A stretch of 14,684 bases of DNA from Bacteroidales bacterium UBA4073 (GCA_002383425.1 DFYV01000130.1:4839-19522); one strand, 5' to 3'. Positions 6,911-14,564 are shown, numbered from the stretch's first letter. Notes: generated from the sequence alone by a model not told the origin. Numbers and translations are program-made.

Positions 6911-8248
6911 TCAACTTCTATGCGGCATTTGGCTCATCATCCTGGCAAGATTTTTATTGCCTCCTCCCGATACCGTTTTCATGAGCTTTCGCATGTCTTC
7001 AAATTGTTTGAGCAGCCGGTTTACCTCAGCGATTGATGTACCACTGCCTTCGGCAATGCGTTTACGGCGACTACCGTTCATAAGTGATGGGTCCTGGCGT
7101 TCTTCAGGGGTCATCGATTTTATTATGGCTTCAATGCTTTTAAAGGCATTATCATCAATATCGATATCCTTAAGGGCTTTTCCAACCCCAGGAATCATTC
7201 CTGCCAAATCCTTGAGGTTACCCATCTTCTTAATTTGATTTATTTGGTCAAGAAAATCGTTAAAGTTAAACTGATTCTTAGCTATTTTCTTTTGAAGGAT
7301 TTTGGCTTGCTCGGCATCGTATTGTTCCTGGGCCTTTTCAACTAACGAAACAATGTCGCCCATGCCTAAGATTCGGTTAGCCATACGGTCGGGGTGGAAG
7401 ATATCCAGGGCATCGGGTTTTTCGCCTGCGCTCACAAACTTTATTGGTTTGTTAACCACGGAGCGAATCGATAATGCTGCACCGCCACGGGTATCGCCAT
7501 CGAGCTTGGTTAGCACAACACCATCGAAGTTTAGCCTATCGTTAAACTCTTTTGCCGTGTTTACAGCATCCTGCCCGGTCATGGAATCAACAACGAAAAG
7601 TATTTCGTGGGGTGTAACAGCCTTTTTAATGGCTTCAACCTCCTCCATCATCTTTTCGTCGATGGCCAGTCGCCCAGCCGTGTCGATTATTACAACATTT
7701 TGGCCATTGTTTTTTGCTTGTTTTACAGCCTCTTTAGCTATTCCAATGGGATTATTACTTCCGGGAATGGTGAATACCGGAACATTGATTTGTTGCCCTA
7801 AAATCTTAAGCTGTTCAATGGCAGCAGGTCGGTAAACGTCGCCGGCTACCAGAAGTGGACTTTTGCCTTTTTTATTTCGGAGATGGTTGGCAAGTTTAGC
7901 CGAAAAGGTTGTTTTACCCGAACCCTGTAACCCTGCAATCAGAATAACGGTTGGATTTCCGGCAAGGGTGATATCGGCTGCTTCCCCTCCCATTAAGGTA
8001 ACAAGCTCATCGTGAACCACCTTTACCATTAATTGTCCGGGGTTAATGGCCTTTAGTACGTTCATACCGATAGCCTTTTGCTTAACCTCATCGGTAAAGG
8101 TTTTGGCAACCTTGTAGTTCACGTCAGCCTCAATAAGGGCCTTGCGGATTTCCTTAATGGTTTCGGCAACATTAATTTCGGTGATTTTGCCTTCACCTTT
8201 TAGTATTTTAAAAGAGCGTTCAAGCCTTTCGGTTAAATTTTCAAACAT
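6911..8248 (-). CDS. ffh: Signal recognition particle protein (Ffh/SRP54 GTPase)
   Basis: Ffh binds SRP RNA and the signal sequences of nascent membrane proteins and delivers ribosomes to the FtsY receptor. The 445-residue protein has the full NG and M layout. The N helical bundle spans about 1-90. The GTPase has P-loop GLQGSGKT at 106-113, DVYRPAA at 137-143, DTAGR at 189-193 and TKLDGDTRGGAA at 247-258. The methionine-containing M domain runs from about 325, with the SRP-RNA-binding SRRKRIAEGSG at 393-403. The C-terminus is short (MMSQMPHRS), and the TGA stop lies within the first unit of the heptamer array. A TAAGTTTG box 35 bases upstream suggests its own promoter, separate from argS and the barrel-protein gene. 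Together with secA in the same window, this makes the locus rich in protein-export functions. Confidence 0.98.
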   Translation of the reverse strand: MFENLTERLERSFKILKGEGKITEINVAETIKEIRKALIEADVNYKVAKTFTDEVKQKAIGMNVLKAINPGQLMVKVVHDELVTLMGGEAADITLAGNPTVILIAGLQGSGKTTFSAKLANHLRNKKGKSPLLVAGDVYRPAAIEQLKILGQQINVPVFTIPGSNNPIGIAKEAVKQAKNNGQNVVIIDTAGRLAIDEKMMEEVEAIKKAVTPHEILFVVDSMTGQDAVNTAKEFNDRLNFDGVVLTKLDGDTRGGAALSIRSVVNKPIKFVSAGEKPDALDIFHPDRMANRILGMGDIVSLVEKAQEQYDAEQAKILQKKIAKNQFNFNDFLDQINQIKKMGNLKDLAGMIPGVGKALKDIDIDDNAFKSIEAIIKSMTPEERQDPSLMNGSRRKRIAEGSGTSIAEVNRLLKQFEDMRKLMKTVSGGGNKNLARMMSQMPHRS

Positions 8249-8282
8249 TTTATTCCCGTTTTATTTCTTACTTATTGCAATG

Positions 8283-8290
8283 CAAACTTA
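8283..8290 (-). promoter_or_regulatory. Candidate Bacteroidota -7 box upstream of ffh (TAAGTTTG)
   Basis: On the minus strand, TAAGTTTG matches TAnnTTTG and ends 34 bases before the ffh ATG. This would give a leader of roughly 25-30 bases, close to the geometry of the candidate secA promoter. No clear TTTG -33 partner is seen. It lies in the 64-bp gap after the barrel-like gene, the only non-repeat gap of useful size before ffh. Confidence 0.38.
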
Positions 8291-8312
8291 ATAAAAATAT
8301 AGGTTTAAGATG

Positions 8313-8960
8313 TTAGTCGAACGAAAAGGAAAGAATAGCTGCCACATCGAACGACCAATTGGTTCTATTGCCATTGGCAAAGGGATCGGATGAAACGTAA
8401 TAAAAATTTTTGCTGGGAATGTAGCTTAGCCCGAAATTACCTCCCATGTTAAATCGCCATATCTGAAAGGTAAGCCTGAGTCTTGCATCGGCCGACAGGT
8501 AGTATCTATTATTTAACTTGTAGCTGTTGTTGGTAACAGAGCCCGGATCTTCTTGAAAATAACCAAATGAAGGTCCAATGTTGTATTCAATCCGGTTTGG
8601 AATAAGATATGTCAAAATTCCAACTAGTAAATCACCAAACGATTCAACGATAATTTCTTCATTATTTTGTCTCGACTTAGTTCTAAAGGCATAGTAAATG
8701 GGTAAGGAGTAACCTTTATGGACGCCCTCGAATTCACTGTAATGAGTAAAACCTGTTCGAATACCATTTCTCAGGTCGTAAAAGTATGCTACGCTTACTG
8801 ATTTGGAAAACGAGTAATTTCCGCTAACCCCTTGTTTCCCGAGCATGGCTTTGGATCCAAACTCTGCTCCAACTTCTTTTGCCGGTTCAAACTCCTGTGC
8901 AGTAATCTCCGTGTAAACTAAAGAAAATGTGATAGTTAATATATAATATAAATGTTTCAT
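8313..8960 (-). CDS. Putative exported outer-membrane beta-barrel-like protein
   Basis: I do not recognise a specific family for this 215-residue protein. It starts with a Sec signal peptide (MKHLYYILTITFSLVYTEITA, cleavage probably before Q22), which leaves a mature protein beginning QEFEPAKEVGAEFG. The mature part is rich in alternating aromatic and polar strands with Gly and Tyr (for example 50-62, 84-93, 124-135, 151-166, 168-180 and 202-215). It ends in FSFD, close to the aromatic C-terminal strand of outer-membrane barrels. A small eight-stranded barrel is the simplest reading. It begins 27 bases after the argS stop on the same strand and could be cotranscribed with argS, but no functional link is evident. 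The start ATG is the only one that gives an intact signal peptide. Confidence 0.72.
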   Translation of the reverse strand: MKHLYYILTITFSLVYTEITAQEFEPAKEVGAEFGSKAMLGKQGVSGNYSFSKSVSVAYFYDLRNGIRTGFTHYSEFEGVHKGYSLPIYYAFRTKSRQNNEEIIVESFGDLLVGILTYLIPNRIEYNIGPSFGYFQEDPGSVTNNSYKLNNRYYLSADARLRLTFQIWRFNMGGNFGLSYIPSKNFYYVSSDPFANGNRTNWSFDVAAILSFSFD

Positions 8961-8987
8961 GGAATTAAAATTAACAATGCAAGAATT

Positions 8988-10778
8988 TTACATCCTATCA
9001 GGAACATCAATACCTAACAGCCACATGGCTCGTTTAATTACACTGGCAACCTGCTCCGAAAGGGTAAGCCTGAGTAATCGAACTCCTTCGTTTGATTCCT
9101 TGAGTATGGTATAATCATGGTAAAACTGGTTATATTCCTTAGCCAGCTCATAAACGTAGTTTGCTATGAGTGATGGATTATGGTTATCGGCGGCGCTCTG
9201 GATTATTTCAGGGAATTGATTAACCAGTAGGATTATATCGAGTTCCTTAGAATTGCTGATATAATCGGGTTTAACAAAGCCTGTAATTGGGATACCAGCG
9301 TCGATGGCTTTTGATAAAACCGACTTGATTCGGGCATGGGTGTACTGTATGAATGGCCCTGTATTACCGTTAAAGTCAATCGATTCCTTTGGGTTGAAGG
9401 TCATGTTCTTTTTGGGATCAACCTTCAGGATGAAGTACTTGAGTGCGGCTAAACCAACCATTCTGATTACCTCTGCAGCCACTCCGTGTTCAACATCGTT
9501 GAGTTTCCCCAGCTCTTCGGACATGTGACGGGCTGTATCAATCATCTCCTCAACCAAATCATCAGCATCGACCACTGTGCCTTCACGCGATTTCATTTTG
9601 CCTTCGGGCAGTTGAACCATACCATACGATAAATGGAGTAGGGCATCGCTCCAGCGGTATCCCAATTTCTTCAATATCAACTTTAGAACCTGAAAGTGGT
9701 ATTCTTGCTCGTTCCCTACAACGTAAATGTGCTCATCGAACCTGTACTCGTTGTACCGTTGAATGGCGGTGCCAATATCCTGGGTAATATACACCGAAGT
9801 GCCATCGCCTCGTAGTAGGAGTTTGTGGTCTAATCCGTCAGCTGAAAGGTCGATCCAAACAGAACCATCTTCTTTTTTGAAAAAAATACCCTTGTTCAAT
9901 CCATCCTGTACCACTGATTTGCCTAAAAGGTAGGTTTCGGATTCGTAGTAAACCTTGTCGAATGTAATTCCCAAATCGGCATAGGTTTTATCGAAACCCT
10001 GGTAAACCCAGCCGTTCATTGTTTTCCAGAGTTCAATGACCTTGGGGTCTTTGGCCTCCCAGCGTCGAAGCATTTCCTGTGCTTCCAGAATTATTGGGGC
10101 TTTTACTTTAGCTTCATCCTCAGGTATTCCTTGAGCTTTTAGCTCTTCCACCTGGACCTTGTATTCCTTTTCGAATTTTACGTAGTAATCGCCCACAAGG
10201 TGGTCGCCTTTTTTTCCTGATGATTCAGGGGTTTCGCCATTCCCGAATTTTTGCCAGGCAAGCATCGATTTGCAGATGTGAATTCCCCTGTCGTTTACAA
10301 GGTTAACCTTTACCACTCGTTTTCCGGCTTTTTCCATAATTCGGGAAATGGACATCCCGAGCAGGTTATTCCTGATATGCCCTAAATGTAAAGGTTTATT
10401 TGTGTTAGGTGAAGAAAACTCAACAACAGTTGGTTTTTCGGAATGGGCCTCTTTAAAACCAAAATTTGGGGATTGGGCAATGGCGTTAAGAGTATTTGCC
10501 CAGTACAATTTAGAAAGGGTAATGTTCAGGAAACCTTTAATCACATTATATTTTTCAATTTGATTATCCAGAGCGATCATTTTTTCGCCAATCTCCCTGC
10601 AAGTTTCCTCGGGTGTTTTACGCGAAATCTTTAGCAGCGGAAAGGCGACCATCGTATAGTCGCCTTCAAATTCTTTTTTGGTTTTTTGGATCTGGATTAA
10701 ACCATCGGCAATTGGTTGGTTATACAATTTTTCTGCTGCCGATTTTGCCAATTCCTGGATAAACTTCTCTGCTGTCAT
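8988..10778 (-). CDS. argS: Arginyl-tRNA synthetase
   Basis: ArgS is a class I synthetase that attaches arginine to tRNA-Arg in an ATP-dependent, tRNA-requiring reaction. The 596-residue length fits the bacterial enzyme. The N-terminal tRNA-binding additional domain is about 1-100. The catalytic Rossmann fold has SSPNTNKPLHLGHIRNN (122-138), with the HIGH-type HLGH at 131-134. The KMSKS-loop equivalent is GKMKSREGT (393-401), and the C-terminal DALR-type anticodon-binding helical domain runs from about 475 to the end, with the typical final RM. The gene starts 70 bases downstream of the four-helix-bundle gene's stop codon. No TAnnTTTG box is visible in that spacing, so argS may depend on readthrough from secA or on a promoter inside the cassette. 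Confidence 0.98.
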   Translation of the reverse strand: MTAEKFIQELAKSAAEKLYNQPIADGLIQIQKTKKEFEGDYTMVAFPLLKISRKTPEETCREIGEKMIALDNQIEKYNVIKGFLNITLSKLYWANTLNAIAQSPNFGFKEAHSEKPTVVEFSSPNTNKPLHLGHIRNNLLGMSISRIMEKAGKRVVKVNLVNDRGIHICKSMLAWQKFGNGETPESSGKKGDHLVGDYYVKFEKEYKVQVEELKAQGIPEDEAKVKAPIILEAQEMLRRWEAKDPKVIELWKTMNGWVYQGFDKTYADLGITFDKVYYESETYLLGKSVVQDGLNKGIFFKKEDGSVWIDLSADGLDHKLLLRGDGTSVYITQDIGTAIQRYNEYRFDEHIYVVGNEQEYHFQVLKLILKKLGYRWSDALLHLSYGMVQLPEGKMKSREGTVVDADDLVEEMIDTARHMSEELGKLNDVEHGVAAEVIRMVGLAALKYFILKVDPKKNMTFNPKESIDFNGNTGPFIQYTHARIKSVLSKAIDAGIPITGFVKPDYISNSKELDIILLVNQFPEIIQSAADNHNPSLIANYVYELAKEYNQFYHDYTILKESNEGVRLLRLTLSEQVASVIKRAMWLLGIDVPDRM

Positions 10779-10816
10779 TGTTCGATTTGTTCAGTAACTA
10801 TAAGTGAGCCGGGTAT

Positions 10817-10857
10817 AAAAAGTATAAAGTCTGTAAAGTTTATAAAGTTCATAAAGT
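10817..10857. repeat. Left inverted arm of 9-bp units
   Basis: The arm contains AAAAAGT, ATAAAGT and three 9-base units ending in TAAAGT: CTGTAAAGT (10831-10839), TTATAAAGT (10840-10848) and TCATAAAGT (10849-10857). The last unit contains the stop codon and final codons of the four-helix-bundle gene. The stretch 10817-10848 is the near-perfect inverted counterpart of 11200-11233. Confidence 0.85.
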
Positions 10858-11193
10858 TTTGATTAGGCCTGAGAGTATTTTGGAAATTTCTTCTGATAGC
10901 TGATTAAGTAAATCAAAATCGTTTTCTGTGATTTTGTTCAAATCTTTGGCTAAATAGAGCATAGAGCGAACCTCACCGCATGAACCTTTAGCTATGTACA
11001 GAAATTGTTTGAATTCATTATTGCTTTTGCGTTCAAAACCTTCGGCAATATTGTTCATTACAGAAACCGAAGACCGTTGTATCTGTTTTTTAAAACCAAA
11101 ATCTTTACTTTCTTTAAACAATTTATATATTTGAACTGTAAGTTCTTTTGACTTTTGCCAGGCAATAATATCCTCAAATCTCTCTATTTTCAT
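10849..11193 (-). CDS. Four-helix-bundle protein of the 23S rRNA intervening-sequence (S23/IVP) family
   Basis: This 114-residue helical protein has the family's conserved pattern. It opens with FEDIIAWQKSKEL (6-18). Next come a QIQR segment at 37-40 and SVSVMNNIAEG (43-52 region), with the NIAEG motif at 48-52. ERKS at 54-57 and AKGSCGEVRSML (68-79) complete it. Family members form small bundles and oligomers, are encoded in intervening sequences of some bacterial 23S rRNA genes, and are structurally related to the Avd accessory protein of diversity-generating retroelements. Their function outside those settings is not settled. Here the gene is not in an rRNA. It sits between secA and argS, bracketed by inverted repeat arms that end six bases before its ATG and begin at the base after its stop. 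No Shine-Dalgarno sequence is seen, and pairing of the arms would affect access to the start. Confidence 0.9.
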   Translation of the reverse strand: MKIERFEDIIAWQKSKELTVQIYKLFKESKDFGFKKQIQRSSVSVMNNIAEGFERKSNNEFKQFLYIAKGSCGEVRSMLYLAKDLNKITENDFDLLNQLSEEISKILSGLIKTL

Positions 11194-11199
11194 ACTTTT

Positions 11200-11233
11200 A
11201 CTTTACGAACTTTACAAACTTTATGAACTTTTT
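11200..11233. repeat. Right inverted arm of 9-bp units
   Basis: Read on the minus strand the arm is AAAAAGT followed by TCATAAAGT, TTGTAAAGT and TCGTAAAGT, then six bases and the four-helix-bundle ATG. It lies nine bases after the secA stop codon. It is the inverted counterpart of 10817-10848. Confidence 0.85.
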
Positions 11234-11242
11234 AGACTGAAC

Positions 11243-14200
11243 TCATAGGTTTTTGCCATGACAATTCTTATACTTTTTACCGCTACCGCATGGACATGGA
11301 TCGTTGCGTCCAATTTTTACATCAACCTTAATGGGTTGCCGACTCTGTTCTTGCGTGTTGGCTCCTGGCTGAAGTTCATCGGTACGGCTGGTTTGATACT
11401 GGCTCATGTCGGTGCGACGGTGTTGGCGAGCCTCTTGAACCTGACTGGGGTCGCGAAGCGGAATAAATGCTTTTACAAGTATGGCAACAATATCGCGGTT
11501 AAGATTCTCTATCATAGTACGAAACAAGTCGAAAGCTTCCAGCTTATAGATGAGTAAGGGGTCTTTCTGTTCGTAAACGGCATTCTGAACGCTCTGTTTC
11601 AGGTCGTCCATTTCGCGTAGATGCTCTTTCCAGAATTCATCAATGGTAAAGAGGATAATATTTTTTGTAAAAGAACGAATGAGCTCCTTACCACCGGTTT
11701 CGTATGCTTTTTTAAGATTGGTTACGGTTTGGTAAACCTTCTGACCATCGGATATTGGGACTACAATGTTCTCGTAAACAGCCGATTGTTTTTCGTAAAC
11801 CTCTTTAATAACGGGATAGGCCTGGCGGGCTATGTCATGAGCTTTGCGGTCGTACGATTGGATGGCAACTTTATATAACCGATGAGCAATCTCCGAGGTT
11901 TTAAGCTCACTGTATTCATCTTCGGTAATTGGCACATCAAGGGAGAACTGCTTGATTATCTCCAGTTTAAAATCCTCGAAGTCGTAATTGCCATGGTATT
12001 CGTTTACGATAGCCTCGCAAACATCAAAGAACATGTTAGATATATCCACATCGAGCCTTTCGCCAAATAGAGCATTGCGGCGGCGCTTGTAGATAACCTC
12101 GCGTTGGGCGTTCATTACATCGTCGTACTCAAGCAGGCGCTTACGAATACCAAAGTTATTTTCCTCAACCTTTTTCTGGGCGCGTTCAATGGATCTTGAG
12201 ACCATTGAGTGTTGTATTACGTCGCCTTCCTTATGCCCCATGGCATCCATAACCCTGGCAATACGGTCGGAACCAAATAGACGCATCAGGTCATCCTCAA
12301 GCGAAACGTAGAATTGGGATGTTCCAGGGTCGCCTTGTCGGCCAGAACGACCGCGTAGCTGACGATCGACACGGCGTGACTCGTGACGTTCGGTGCCAAT
12401 TATTGCCAAACCTCCCGCTGCCCGCGATTCAGGGGTTAGCTTTATATCGGTACCACGACCAGCCATATTTGTGGCTATGGTTACTGTTTTAGGAATACCA
12501 GCATGTGCAACAATCTCGGCTTCACGTTGGTGCTGCTTGGCGTTTAGTACGTTGTGCTGAATGCCTTTGAGCTTAAGCATTCGGCTTAGCAGCTCTGACA
12601 CCTCAACCGAGGTAGTACCAACCAAAACTGGTCGATTGGCATCGCGTAACCTCACTATTTCCTCAGTAACTGCGTTATACTTTTCACGTTTGGTTTTATA
12701 TACCAAATCGTCCATATCCTTACGGATAACAGGTTGATTGGTTGGTATAACGATTACGTCGAGCTTATAGATACTCCAGAACTCACCAGCTTCCGTTTCG
12801 GCCGTACCTGTCATACCTGCAAGTTTATGGTACATACGGAAGTAGTTTTGAAGGGTAATGGTAGCAAAGGTTTGGGTTGCTGCCTCTACCTTCACCCGTT
12901 CTTTTGCTTCGATGGCCTGGTGTAATCCATCGGAGTACCTGCGGCCTTCGAGAATACGTCCGGTTTGCTCATCAACAATCTTAACCTTGTTGTCCATTAC
13001 TACATATTCCACATCTTTCTCGAACATGGTGTAGGCCTTTAGGAGTTGATGAACGGTATGGACGCGTTCCGATTTTACGGCATAGTCCCTAAGTAGCTCA
13101 TCTTTTTTGGCCAACTTTTCACCTTGCGTAATGGACATTTTTTCAATCTCAGCAATCTCACTGCCAATATCGGGCAAAACAAAAAACCTGGAATCTTCGG
13201 ATGAACTGGTCATGAGATCTATACCCTTATCGGTTAGCTCAACAGAGTTTTGCTTTTCATCTACAACAAAGTACAGATCATCGGTAATAATATGCATGTT
13301 GCGGTTGTTGTCCTGCATGTAAAAGTTTTCGGTCTTGAGCAACAATGCTTTATTTCCCTGTTCACTTAGAAATTTAATAAGGGGTTTGTATTTAGGCCAG
13401 CCCTTATGAGCTCGTAAAAGTAATTTTCCTCCCTCTTCGGTTTTGCCTTCGGATATTAGTTTGCGGGCGTCGGTCAGAAGTTGTGTTATGAGGGCTCGTT
13501 GAGCGTTAACCAGCTTTTCAACCTTGGGTTTATATTCATCAAACATTTGGTCATCACCCTTGGGTACTGGCCCTGAAATGATAAGTGGTGTTCTTGCATC
13601 GTCAATTAAAACCGAATCGACCTCATCCACTATGGCATAGTGGTGCTTACGTTGAACAAGGTCGTCGGGGGCAATGGACATGTTATCGCGCAGGTAATCA
13701 AATCCAAACTCATTGTTAGTGCCATAGGTGATGTCGCAGTTGTAAGCCCTTCGACGGGCTTCAGAGTTAGGTTGATGTTTATCGATGCAATCGACCGACA
13801 GGCCATGAAATTCGTAAATTGGTCCCATCCATTCGGAGTCGCGGCGTGCCAGGTAATCGTTTACGGTTACCAAATGTACTCCTCTGCCTGCCAGGGCATT
13901 AAGGAATATGGGCAATGTGGCCACAAGGGTTTTTCCTTCGCCAGTGGCCATTTCAGCAATTTTTCCATGGTGCAGTACAACACCCCCAATGAGCTGAACA
14001 TCGTAATGAACCATATCCCAAACAATCTCGTTTCCTCCGGCCATCCAGCGGTTTCTGTAGATGGCTTTATCACCCTGAATGGTCACAAAATCTTTACGCG
14101 TAGCAAGGTCACGGTCAAACTGCGAGGCAGTTACCTCTATGGTTTCATTCTCTTTAAATCTTCGGGCTGTTTCTTTAACAATGGAAAAGGCATCGGGTAA

Positions 14201-14524
14201 TATCTGATTGAGGATTTCCTCTATTTTATCGTCGATCTGCTTGTTTATGCGCTCAACTTCCTTGTAGATTTTTTCCTTTTCTTCATAGTCGATTTCTTCC
14301 GATTCCATCTGCACTTTTAGCTGCTCAATCATGGCTTCGTCGTCGGCAATGTAGTTGCGTACAACCTGACGTAACCGAGCCGATTCTTCCCTCAGCTGGT
14401 CATTGGTTAGAGTAGTATATTTGGGGTATGCCTCCCTGATTTTGTTTACTATTGGCATCAGCTCGCGCAAATCACGATCCGATTTGGTACCAAAAAATTT
14501 GGTTAAAATGTTATTTAAAGCCAT
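11243..14524 (-). CDS. secA: Preprotein translocase ATPase SecA
   Basis: SecA drives unfolded preproteins through SecYEG using ATP. All core elements are present. Walker A TGEGKT is at 194-199 (preceded by GKIAEMA), with VTVNDYLARRD at 219-229, the DEAD-box equivalent DEVD at 300-303, and the preprotein cross-linking region from about 315. NBD2 has NMAGRGTDI at 686-694 and the arginine-finger segment QLRGRSGRQGDPG at 722-734. The helical scaffold and wing follow to about 1025. The C-terminal tail carries the zinc-binding SecB/ribosome-contact motif with C1077, C1079, C1088 and H1089. At 1093 residues it is much longer than the roughly 900-residue E. coli protein. Visible extra segments include a charged helix at about 60-105 and an insertion at about 325-405, both consistent with Bacteroidota SecA. 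The ATG follows a candidate promoter box by 32 bases. The gene is complete and heads the leftward run. Confidence 0.98.
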   Translation of the reverse strand: MALNNILTKFFGTKSDRDLRELMPIVNKIREAYPKYTTLTNDQLREESARLRQVVRNYIADDEAMIEQLKVQMESEEIDYEEKEKIYKEVERINKQIDDKIEEILNQILPDAFSIVKETARRFKENETIEVTASQFDRDLATRKDFVTIQGDKAIYRNRWMAGGNEIVWDMVHYDVQLIGGVVLHHGKIAEMATGEGKTLVATLPIFLNALAGRGVHLVTVNDYLARRDSEWMGPIYEFHGLSVDCIDKHQPNSEARRRAYNCDITYGTNNEFGFDYLRDNMSIAPDDLVQRKHHYAIVDEVDSVLIDDARTPLIISGPVPKGDDQMFDEYKPKVEKLVNAQRALITQLLTDARKLISEGKTEEGGKLLLRAHKGWPKYKPLIKFLSEQGNKALLLKTENFYMQDNNRNMHIITDDLYFVVDEKQNSVELTDKGIDLMTSSSEDSRFFVLPDIGSEIAEIEKMSITQGEKLAKKDELLRDYAVKSERVHTVHQLLKAYTMFEKDVEYVVMDNKVKIVDEQTGRILEGRRYSDGLHQAIEAKERVKVEAATQTFATITLQNYFRMYHKLAGMTGTAETEAGEFWSIYKLDVIVIPTNQPVIRKDMDDLVYKTKREKYNAVTEEIVRLRDANRPVLVGTTSVEVSELLSRMLKLKGIQHNVLNAKQHQREAEIVAHAGIPKTVTIATNMAGRGTDIKLTPESRAAGGLAIIGTERHESRRVDRQLRGRSGRQGDPGTSQFYVSLEDDLMRLFGSDRIARVMDAMGHKEGDVIQHSMVSRSIERAQKKVEENNFGIRKRLLEYDDVMNAQREVIYKRRRNALFGERLDVDISNMFFDVCEAIVNEYHGNYDFEDFKLEIIKQFSLDVPITEDEYSELKTSEIAHRLYKVAIQSYDRKAHDIARQAYPVIKEVYEKQSAVYENIVVPISDGQKVYQTVTNLKKAYETGGKELIRSFTKNIILFTIDEFWKEHLREMDDLKQSVQNAVYEQKDPLLIYKLEAFDLFRTMIENLNRDIVAILVKAFIPLRDPSQVQEARQHRRTDMSQYQTSRTDELQPGANTQEQSRQPIKVDVKIGRNDPCPCGSGKKYKNCHGKNL

Positions 14525-14556
14525 TTTGTAACTATTTTTAAACTTTTTGAAGTTTA

Positions 14557-14564
14557 CAAATTTA
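14557..14564 (-). promoter_or_regulatory. Candidate Bacteroidota -7 box upstream of secA (TAAATTTG)
   Basis: On the minus strand, TAAATTTG matches TAnnTTTG and ends 32 bases before the secA ATG, giving a predicted leader of about 25 bases. A -33 TTTG is not evident. The remaining sequence to the window end (14565-14684) is AT-rich intergenic DNA with no ORF or structure that I can support. Confidence 0.38.

Larger units (their letters stand above)
6581..6912. repeat. Heptamer-register repeat array filling the ffh-folD gap
   Basis: The whole gap divides into consecutive 7-base units: eight in 6581-6636, eighteen in 6642-6767 and twenty in 6773-6912. The only breaks are two identical 5-base words, ATCAT, at 6637-6641 and 6768-6772. 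Unit families change along the array: GTTAAAA and ATTTCAG/ATTCAAA types at the folD end, nine consecutive GTTCAAG/GTTCAAA/GTTTAAG types at 6705-6767, GTTAAAA again, then TCGTAAT, three CCATCAA (6857-6877) and AACGAAC (6892-6905). The last unit contains part of the ffh stop codon. There is no gene in this stretch. Tandem heptamers are a recognised intergenic repeat class in some bacteria (for example the STRR repeats of cyanobacteria). The function here is unknown. Confidence 0.85.
10817..11233 (-). mobile_element. Putative intervening-sequence-like cassette: four-helix-bundle gene inside inverted arms
   Basis: The 417-bp unit consists of a right arm (11200-11233), the four-helix-bundle gene and a left arm (10817-10848 and on into the stop codon). 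In the sense orientation the arms align over about 32 bases with one 2-base bulge and three differences, two of which become G-U pairs in RNA. This matches the stem-loop plus ORF layout of 23S intervening sequences. Mobility is inference: I see no clear target duplication and no transposase, so it may move only with outside help or not at all. Confidence 0.4.

Noticed and set aside
6581..6912. CRISPR array
   Set aside because: The units are 7 bases in direct tandem with no unique spacers of 25-40 bases, and no cas genes are near.
6836..7036. A 66-codon rightward ORF starting in the heptamer array
   Set aside because: It is half repeat sequence and half antisense to the ffh M domain, with no coding signature.
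7302..7835. A 177-codon rightward ORF antisense to ffh
   Set aside because: It lies entirely opposite conserved Ffh GTPase motifs. Its Ser/Thr/Pro-rich composition is typical of antisense frames.
10817..11233. Diversity-generating retroelement, because its Avd protein shares the four-helix fold
   Set aside because: There is no reverse transcriptase, template repeat or variable repeat in the window. The protein fits the general S23/IVP family better.
10817..11233. A true 23S rRNA intervening sequence
   Set aside because: The flanks are secA and argS coding ends; no rRNA sequence is present on either side.
10790..11250. Target-site duplication flanking the four-helix-bundle cassette
   Set aside because: Only loosely similar words (around AACTATAAG on the left and AACTCATAGG on the right) are found outside the arms. 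They differ in length and position, so they do not show a duplication.
13640..14200. A 186-codon rightward ORF antisense to secA
   Set aside because: It is a shadow of a well-conserved secA frame, with no family motif and no plausible start signal.
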